10,841 nt of DNA from Lachnospiraceae bacterium UBA4292. GTDB taxonomy: Bacteria; Bacillota; Clostridia; Lachnospirales; Lachnospiraceae. Under the pieces are notes generated by a model. The model was given only the letters and a program-made list of their open reading frames with translations. It made no database searches and had not been told where the DNA came from. Below, in pieces: positions 6,210-10,841 of the stretch. The translations under genes were made by a program, and so were the position numbers. Within the stretch, counting starts at the first letter, position 1. Each line of letters opens with the position of its first letter. The stretch lies in assembly GCA_002395865.1 (NCBI GenBank), contig DGVE01000009.1, positions 1 to 10,841 of the forward strand, read 5' to 3'.

Positions 6210-7787
6210 ATGAGACCGGTCAGTTATTTCTGGCAAAAGTTAATACTTTCTTTTCTGGTGCTCCTTTTTGTGAGCTTTCTTCAGCATATGGATCTTTACA
6301 CCGGGCTGGGGAAGGTCGGCTCATCCGTAAGGGATATATGCGTATTCTACATATATCTGATACTCCTCATAGGCTGGGGGATATCCTTCAATAAGCGAAT
6401 AAGATCGCCGCAGATACTGGCCTTTCTGAACCTGATACTGATTCTGATGGTGTTCTGGCTTATCGTCAGAACCCTCAAGTGGCATTTCACAGACAATTTC
6501 CTGCTCGAGACCTACCTGTGGTATTCGTATTATGTTCCTATGATACTGATACCCATGCTGCATCTTTTCGCAGTAAGCTTTGCGCACCAGCCGGAGGATT
6601 ATACACTTAACAAAAAACTTTTTGTTCTGCCAGGAATCGCGTTCATTCTGATTCTTCTGGTATATACCAATAATCTTCACAGTCAGCTGTTTCGCTTCAC
6701 GGACAATGACATAGACCACTATACATACGGTGCTCTGTATGTCGTGATACTGATATGGTCATCGTCCATCTATATGTTTTCGCTCCTTTTTCTGTCTAAA
6801 AAGTGCGAAAAGGTACTCTCCGGAAGCAAAAGATACTTTATGTACAGCTTTCTGGCGCTGGTGCTTATATACTTTGTGTCGTATTTTTATCATGTCTTTC
6901 CGGGAAGCTTTCTTGAACTTCTCGCCGCATACAACTGGCTGATCATCATCTCCTGGGAGAGCTGTGTACATCTGGAAATGATACCCATCAACAAGTATCA
7001 CCGCCAGTTTTTCGAAAGCTCCAATCTTCGTTTTGTGATCATTGACAGTGATGGCAGGATCTGCGACAGGTCTAAAGACGTCATGCTTCCCGAGAAGGAA
7101 GACATGAAGAAGCTCATGGATGACCACGTTCTCCAAAAGGGCGAGAGCCGCTACCATCTGTACCCGATAAGCTGCGGTTATATAATATGGCAGGAGGATA
7201 TCTCCGAGATAAGCGAGCTGATGGAGCAGCTGAAGGCCGATGAGAAGGATCTTAAGGCGCGCAATACACTTATAACAGAGGAGATAAAGGCGAGGAACAA
7301 GCACGAGAAGATACTCGAGACGAACAGACTCTACAGCATGCTCATGACCGAGATGGAGGGAGCGCTTCAGACGATAGGAAGACTGACCGACGGGCTGGGC
7401 GATGACCTCGAAAAGAACCGAATGACTCTGGCGCATATCAATCTCATAGGTGTATATCTGAAGCGCCGCAGCAATCTGATAATGATCGCGGAGGCCGGTC
7501 AGGACATAGAGCCGGAGGAGATAAGCGGAGCACTTCGCGAGACCTTCAACAACCTTCGCTTCTTCGGCATCGACTGCGACTACGAGGTCTCCATAACCAG
7601 ACCGCTTTCAAAGGATTGCGCGCTCGAGACATACGATTATCTGCAGAGGATACTGGAGATTTACTATCTGAGCGCAAAGAAGCTGCGGCTATCCATATTT
7701 GAAAACGCGGGATCTCCCGTGATGTCCATAAAGATAGACGATCAGACCGGCTATGAGTTTGATATGTCAGAGGGAGGTGTGACATGA
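6210..7787 (+). CDS. 7TM-PAS sensor protein with a degenerate histidine-kinase core (likely pseudokinase)
   Basis: This 525-residue membrane protein begins with seven or eight hydrophobic helices (about 8-24, 44-60, 69-86, 104-123, 136-152, 173-195, 209-228, 233-250). The loop VYTNNLHSQLFRF (151-163) matches the histidine-kinase N-terminal 7TM sensor family (HisK_7TM). A PAS-like segment follows (about 268-336, with FVIIDSDGRICD). A charged coiled coil (about 336-372) leads to a helical pair resembling a DHp domain (about 372-430) and a short mixed region (about 433-512). The position matching the acceptor His of the next protein reads S-M-L-M-T-E-M-E-G (376-384), without His. The N-box counterpart is EIYYLSAKK (483-491), with no Asn, and the chain ends before any G-box. 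I therefore infer it cannot bind ATP or autophosphorylate normally. AGGAG (6199-6203) lies 6 bases before the ATG, and the 3' end overlaps the next kinase by ATGA. Confidence 0.85.
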   Translation: MRPVSYFWQKLILSFLVLLFVSFLQHMDLYTGLGKVGSSVRDICVFYIYLILLIGWGISFNKRIRSPQILAFLNLILILMVFWLIVRTLKWHFTDNFLLETYLWYSYYVPMILIPMLHLFAVSFAHQPEDYTLNKKLFVLPGIAFILILLVYTNNLHSQLFRFTDNDIDHYTYGALYVVILIWSSSIYMFSLLFLSKKCEKVLSGSKRYFMYSFLALVLIYFVSYFYHVFPGSFLELLAAYNWLIIISWESCVHLEMIPINKYHRQFFESSNLRFVIIDSDGRICDRSKDVMLPEKEDMKKLMDDHVLQKGESRYHLYPISCGYIIWQEDISEISELMEQLKADEKDLKARNTLITEEIKARNKHEKILETNRLYSMLMTEMEGALQTIGRLTDGLGDDLEKNRMTLAHINLIGVYLKRRSNLIMIAEAGQDIEPEEISGALRETFNNLRFFGIDCDYEVSITRPLSKDCALETYDYLQRILEIYYLSAKKLRLSIFENAGSPVMSIKIDDQTGYEFDMSEGGVT

Positions 7788-9100
7788 TCGCATCCGCAGT
7801 TCTGACATTCGATCAGCTTCCCGGCGTGATGCAGACACTTCTGCACATTATGCTTATGGTGATGGCCATAGCCTCCACACTTCTCATCATACTGAGGAAC
7901 TATTACGACCCCAAGAAAATTTTTATCATCACTGATCTCGTGATCCTGATCTTTATCGCCGCGCAGCTCGTCGGGGCAGAGACCGCCACGATGAGGGACG
8001 AGGGCCAGCTCATAGTCACCTTCATGAGAAGCTGTTTCTTACTCCTTCTTCTGGTGAATTCTTTAATCTGCGTATACATGGTGGTGAGCTACAAAAGGAT
8101 CCGCTACAAGCGCAGGACCACCTACTCGTCACGCTCCGTCAAGGAGGCTCTTACAGCGCTTCCCACAGGCATATGCTATTCGGGCAAGGAGGGCAATGTG
8201 CTTCTCGCGAACAGAGCCATCAACCGCTTTATATGGGAGATGCTCGGCAGCGAGCTCATGAACATCGATGACGCGTGGGACAGGCTCAGGGAGATAGAAG
8301 ATGAGCAGAAGAGCGATTATCTCAGGGCAAATCCCGACAGTATCGTGCTCACGATGAGTGACGAATCCATAAAATACCTCGTTCGCTCACCGATCGAGGT
8401 GGACGGTATGATGTTTACTGAGACAGTGGTGACGGATATAACACTGCTCCACAAGCTTACGGAAGAGGCCAGGCAGAACACTATAAGACTTAAGAGCCTC
8501 TACAAGGAGTTAAAGGAACTCTCCGATAATCTGGTGATGATCAATCACGAGGAGGAGGTCATGAGACATAAGATCATGATCCACAACAATGTGGGCAACA
8601 TGATCCTGTTCACCAGAAAGCTCTTAAGCGATCCGGATGCCGGCAATGACGCTCTGAAGGACGCCGCAAGGCAGTGGAAAGTCTTATGCGACAATGTGAT
8701 AGGCATTAAGACTGATTCCGAGAAGGGCGAGGCGATAGCTCTTAAGGAGCTTCTCGATACCGCGAAAGAGATTGGTTTCAATGTGGGCATCCACGGCTCT
8801 CTGTCCGAGTTTTCGAAGCAGGGCTTCCTTGTCCGCCAGATACTTCGCGAGGCCATGATGAACTCGATAAGGCACGGCGGGGCAGATACCATGGATGTTT
8901 ACCCCTCAGAGGCCGAACAGAGCCTTATATTGACCATCACCAATAACGGATCGGTACCGGAGCATATAACGCCCTCAGGGGGCTTAAAATCGCTTACAGA
9001 GGCTGTTGCGCGCAGCGGAGGCAGTATAGAGATAAAAACAGACGATATTTTCACTCTGATCGTAATGATACCGAAGGATAAGGAAGGGAATATGGCATGA
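7784..9100 (+). CDS. Sensor histidine kinase with three membrane helices, PAS-like domain and intact ATPase
   Basis: This 438-residue kinase has three hydrophobic segments (about 14-37, 45-64, 79-102), a PAS-like region (about 116-222, with GICYSGKEGNVLLANRAINR) and a coiled coil (222-258). The dimerisation helix reads RHKIMIHNNVG (261-271); H267 is the best candidate phospho-acceptor, comparable to the L-H-D-x-L-G motif of NarL-partner kinases, with H262 as a weaker alternative. The ATPase domain shows N-box REAMMNSIRHG (355-365), a G1-like ITNNG (385-389) and a G2-like SGGLKSL (398-404). The Asp usual in G1 is replaced by Asn-Asn, which is common in this kinase group. The ATG overlaps the stop of the 7TM protein (ATGA) behind a GGGAGG site (7772-7777), and the gene overlaps the regulator in the same way. 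It is probably the catalytic member of the pair. Confidence 0.9.
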   Translation: MIASAVLTFDQLPGVMQTLLHIMLMVMAIASTLLIILRNYYDPKKIFIITDLVILIFIAAQLVGAETATMRDEGQLIVTFMRSCFLLLLLVNSLICVYMVVSYKRIRYKRRTTYSSRSVKEALTALPTGICYSGKEGNVLLANRAINRFIWEMLGSELMNIDDAWDRLREIEDEQKSDYLRANPDSIVLTMSDESIKYLVRSPIEVDGMMFTETVVTDITLLHKLTEEARQNTIRLKSLYKELKELSDNLVMINHEEEVMRHKIMIHNNVGNMILFTRKLLSDPDAGNDALKDAARQWKVLCDNVIGIKTDSEKGEAIALKELLDTAKEIGFNVGIHGSLSEFSKQGFLVRQILREAMMNSIRHGGADTMDVYPSEAEQSLILTITNNGSVPEHITPSGGLKSLTEAVARSGGSIEIKTDDIFTLIVMIPKDKEGNMA

Positions 9101-9720
9101 GAATACTTATAGTTGACGACAGCAGGCAGTCTAAGTTTTATCTGGAGAACAGAATAAAGGAGCGCGAGGAGTACAAGATCATCGCGATGATCGAGGACGC
9201 AGCAAATGCAGAGCTTTACTGCATAAAGCACTCCGTGGACATGATACTGATGGACGTTTGCACAGCTAACAACTCGAGCGGTATCGAGGCTGCTGGAAGG
9301 ATAAGAAAGAATTATCCGAATGTGAAGGTCATAATCATCACCTCCATGCCGGAGCACTCCTTTATAAAGAAGGCCAGAGCATACGACTGCAACGGCTTCT
9401 GGTACAAGGAATACGATGAGATCGACATATTAGAGGTCATGGACAAGGTGGCGGAAGGCAATTATGTATACCCGAAGAGCGCACCAGAGGTGGAGATAGG
9501 GTGCACGAAGAGCTCCGAATTCTCACCCAGAGAGTTTCAGATCGTAAGGCTTTTGGCTGGCGGAATGAGCCGGCAGGAGATAGCCGATGAGCTCGGAATC
9601 TCCTCAAGGACCGTGCGTTTTTATATCGATGAGCTGAAGGCCAAGACCGGCCACGACGATACCATGAAGATGGTGGCGGACTTCGTCGAGAAGAAGCTCA
9701 TAATCAACGGTCTCAAGTAA
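9097..9720 (+). CDS. Response regulator, NarL/LuxR type
   Basis: This 207-residue cytoplasmic transcription regulator has a receiver domain at 1-124 with acidic pair D7-D8, phospho-acceptor D53 in ILMDVC (50-55), the switch Thr T82 in IITS and the conserved Lys K104 in FWYKE (101-105). A LuxR-type helix-turn-helix follows at about 142-205 (FSPREFQIVRLLAGG, then the recognition helix region SSRTVRFYIDELKAKTG). Its start overlaps the kinase stop (ATGA), so the kinase pair and regulator are made together. The insertion T-A-N-N-S-S after D53 and the FWYKE motif fit a subgroup of Clostridia regulators that I recognise by pattern only. Candidate targets in the window are the GH43 promoter and the 9721-9799 gap, neither shown. 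Confidence 0.93.
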   Translation: MRILIVDDSRQSKFYLENRIKEREEYKIIAMIEDAANAELYCIKHSVDMILMDVCTANNSSGIEAAGRIRKNYPNVKVIIITSMPEHSFIKKARAYDCNGFWYKEYDEIDILEVMDKVAEGNYVYPKSAPEVEIGCTKSSEFSPREFQIVRLLAGGMSRQEIADELGISSRTVRFYIDELKAKTGHDDTMKMVADFVEKKLIINGLK

Positions 9721-9738
9721 TGATTGCCTAAAATGGCA

Positions 9739-9776
9739 TTTCGGGGTGAGCCTTTCGGGTCTACAATGTAGCTACA
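9739..9776 (+). promoter_or_regulatory. Possible promoter/operator before the DUF4428 gene
   Basis: TACAAT (9762-9767) matches the -10 consensus in 5 of 6 bases; the -35 position (TTTCGG, 9739-9744) is poor. TTTCGGG occurs twice, at 9739-9745 and 9753-9759, 14 bases apart. CTACA-A-TGTAG (9761-9771) and TGTAGCTACA (9767-9776) are overlapping inverted repeats. A regulator-dependent promoter is possible. No convincing terminator is visible after the response regulator gene. Confidence 0.3.
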
Positions 9777-9785
9777 CTAAAAAAC

Positions 9786-9790
9786 GGAGG
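9786..9790 (+). promoter_or_regulatory. Ribosome binding site deciding the DUF4428 start
   Basis: GGAGG is followed 9 bases later by ATG (9800-9802). The open frame reaches upstream to a GTG at 9746, but that start has no ribosome site and would run through the promoter-like bases. Confidence 0.8.
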
Positions 9791-9799
9791 TGTATTATC

Positions 9800-10708
9800 A
9801 TGGGACTTTTTGATAAAAAATACTGTGATATCTGCGGCGCAAAGATAGGACTTCTCGGCAACAGAAAGCTTGCAGACGGCAATATGTGCAAGAACTGCGC
9901 ATCACTCATTTCCCCCTGGATGACGGACAGGAAAGAGCAGACCGTGGCAGAGATGGCTGATCATCTCGCATACAGATCAGTAAACAAGGACGCTTTGAGA
10001 AATTTTCAGGTATCGGATGTCCTCGGCTACAATTATTACAAGCTCTACATCAACAGGGCTGAGGGCACATGGTTCATCACCAGCCATCAGAATTATGTGG
10101 ACGCGAATCCCGACATCCTGTCATTCAATCAGGTGACCGGCTGCGAGATCGATATCCATGAGTCTAAGAGAGAGCTCTACGCTAAGACGAGTGATAACAG
10201 GATGGTATCCTATAATCCGCCCGAGTACGATTACGACTATGATTTCTATGTAACTGTGTATGTTACAGGCTTCTTCAACAATGTGATGAAGTTCAAGCTG
10301 AATACCGGTACGATCGAGGATATGTATTCTCCTCAGTACAAGGAGCTTGAGAGCCTTGTATACAACATCAAGAACGTATTCGACCAGATGGCACAGGGTG
10401 CCGACGGTTCTAATCTTGTGGTTCCAGAGCAGCTCGTCATCGACAGCTTCACACGCCAGCAGATGCAGCGTGAGTCGAATATGTACAAGGATATGCGCAG
10501 GAGAAGGATGGAGGCGTTTGAGTACGCTTTAAGGACTCCCGGAGCACCTGCACCCGGTCCCGGCTATAACAGGCCCACCCCCGGTCCCGCTGTATCAGGT
10601 CCCGCAAACAGACCACCTCAGCCAACTCCGGCAGGAAGACCTGCACAGCCCGGACCTCATCCGGGCCCCAGACCTCACGGAAACGGCTTTAGACCGGATA
10701 ACAGATAA
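9800..10708 (+). CDS. DUF4428 zinc-ribbon protein with Pro/Gly-rich C-terminal tail
   Basis: This 302-residue protein of unknown function has an N-terminal four-Cys ribbon (C9-x2-C12 and C30-x2-C33, within KYCDICGAKIG and DGNMCKNCAS), the pattern of DUF4428 domains found in many Bacillota. Residues from about 68 to 195 look like a beta-rich globular domain (YKLYINRAEGTWFI at 80-93; YDYDYDFYVTVYVTGFF at 143-159) of the type seen in PH-like DUF4428 companions; this resemblance is loose. Residues about 215-245 are a charged helix with four consecutive Arg. From 247 on the chain is disordered and rich in Pro, Gly and Ala. No signal peptide or membrane helix is visible, so it is probably cytoplasmic. 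The ATG at 9800 follows GGAGG. The next gene starts 14 bases after the stop and is also Pro/Gly-rich, so the two are probably cotranscribed. Confidence 0.8.
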   Translation: MGLFDKKYCDICGAKIGLLGNRKLADGNMCKNCASLISPWMTDRKEQTVAEMADHLAYRSVNKDALRNFQVSDVLGYNYYKLYINRAEGTWFITSHQNYVDANPDILSFNQVTGCEIDIHESKRELYAKTSDNRMVSYNPPEYDYDYDFYVTVYVTGFFNNVMKFKLNTGTIEDMYSPQYKELESLVYNIKNVFDQMAQGADGSNLVVPEQLVIDSFTRQQMQRESNMYKDMRRRRMEAFEYALRTPGAPAPGPGYNRPTPGPAVSGPANRPPQPTPAGRPAQPGPHPGPRPHGNGFRPDNR

Positions 10709-10722
10709 CAGGAGGTGGCTTT

Positions 10723-10841
10723 ATGGTATATTATAAGCCCCCGGGCCCGCCTCCGGGACCCGGCCATGGTCCCGGACCCATACCAGGTCCCGGCAGACCC
10801 AGACCTCCCAGACGTGTGGTTCCTGGCACACCGGTCGGACC
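10723..10841 (+). CDS. Pro/Gly-rich protein, N-terminal part only (function unknown)
   Basis: The frame opens with ATG at 10723 behind an AGGAGG site (10710-10715, 7 bases away) and stays open to the window end, giving 39 codons. The visible residues begin M-V-Y-Y-K-P-P-G-P-P and are almost all Pro, Gly, Arg and Val, with repeated P-G-P units. No signal peptide or known domain is present in this part. Composition and closeness link it to the Pro/Gly-rich tail of the DUF4428 protein just upstream. Confidence 0.65.
   Translation, partial: MVYYKPPGPPPGPGHGPGPIPGPGRPRPPRRVVPGTPVG

Noticed and set aside
7434..7436. H409 of the 7TM protein as phospho-acceptor
   Set aside because: It lies in the second DHp-like helix, not at the position matching H267 of the partner kinase, and has no E/D or following D-x-L-G-like context.
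9725..9738. TGCC/GGCA hairpin just after the response regulator stop
   Set aside because: The stem is only 4 pairs with three T bases after it, too weak to call a terminator.
9746..9799. Upstream GTG start for the DUF4428 gene, adding 18 residues
   Set aside because: There is no ribosome site before it, and the extra codons cross promoter-like and RBS bases. The ATG at 9800 has GGAGG and starts directly at the ribbon domain.
10752..10776. Perfect 9-bp inverted repeat with 7-base loop in the Pro/Gly-rich gene
   Set aside because: There is no T run, and it follows naturally from alternating Pro (CCN) and Gly (GGN) codons, which are each other's complements.

Overview
The window looks like a piece of chromosome from an anaerobic Bacillota, most likely Clostridia and plausibly a gut or rumen Lachnospiraceae-type organism. 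This is inferred from strong GGAGG ribosome binding sites, many ATA (Ile) and AGA/AGG (Arg) codons at roughly half GC, and the gene families: a BMP-type nucleoside ABC transporter, an N-terminal 7TM histidine kinase, a DUF4428 protein and a Thr/Pro stalk protein. Gene density is high, base and codon use look even, and I see no transposase, tRNA, rRNA, CRISPR or phage gene.

Layout. (1) Positions 1-3733, + strand: a transcription terminator, then a tightly overlapping ABC cassette (twin-domain ATPase with a TTG start, permease 1, permease 2) of the guanosine/nucleoside NupOPQ (YufOPQ) type. The missing binding lipoprotein was probably just upstream. (2) Positions 3730-4743, - strand: a protein with a Cys-rich zinc-binding-type module, one membrane helix, a Thr/Pro/Glu stalk built on an 18-bp repeat, and a small C-terminal domain. 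It converges with the transporter: the stop codons overlap, and the transporter's intrinsic terminator lies inside this gene. (3) Positions 4744-4871: a divergent intergenic region with promoters both ways. (4) Positions 4872-9720, + strand: a GH43 glycoside hydrolase, an 18-bp gap, then three genes joined by ATGA overlaps: a 7TM/PAS protein with a degenerate kinase core, a histidine kinase that keeps its key motifs, and a NarL/LuxR-type response regulator. (5) Positions 9800-10841, + strand: a DUF4428 zinc-ribbon protein with a Pro/Gly-rich tail, then a second Pro/Gly-rich protein cut by the window end.

How it may work together. The transporter takes up nucleosides or a related BMP-family ligand. 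GH43 and the two-kinase/one-regulator set are probably one transcription unit, suggesting sensing linked to use of plant-type glycan fragments. The most interesting observation is the apparent pseudokinase: the 7TM protein seems to lack both the phospho-acceptor His and the ATP-binding boxes, while its translationally coupled partner keeps them. This suggests a heteromeric two-sensor receptor feeding one regulator. The DUF4428 and Pro/Gly-rich pair is the least understood part and could be a downstream output.
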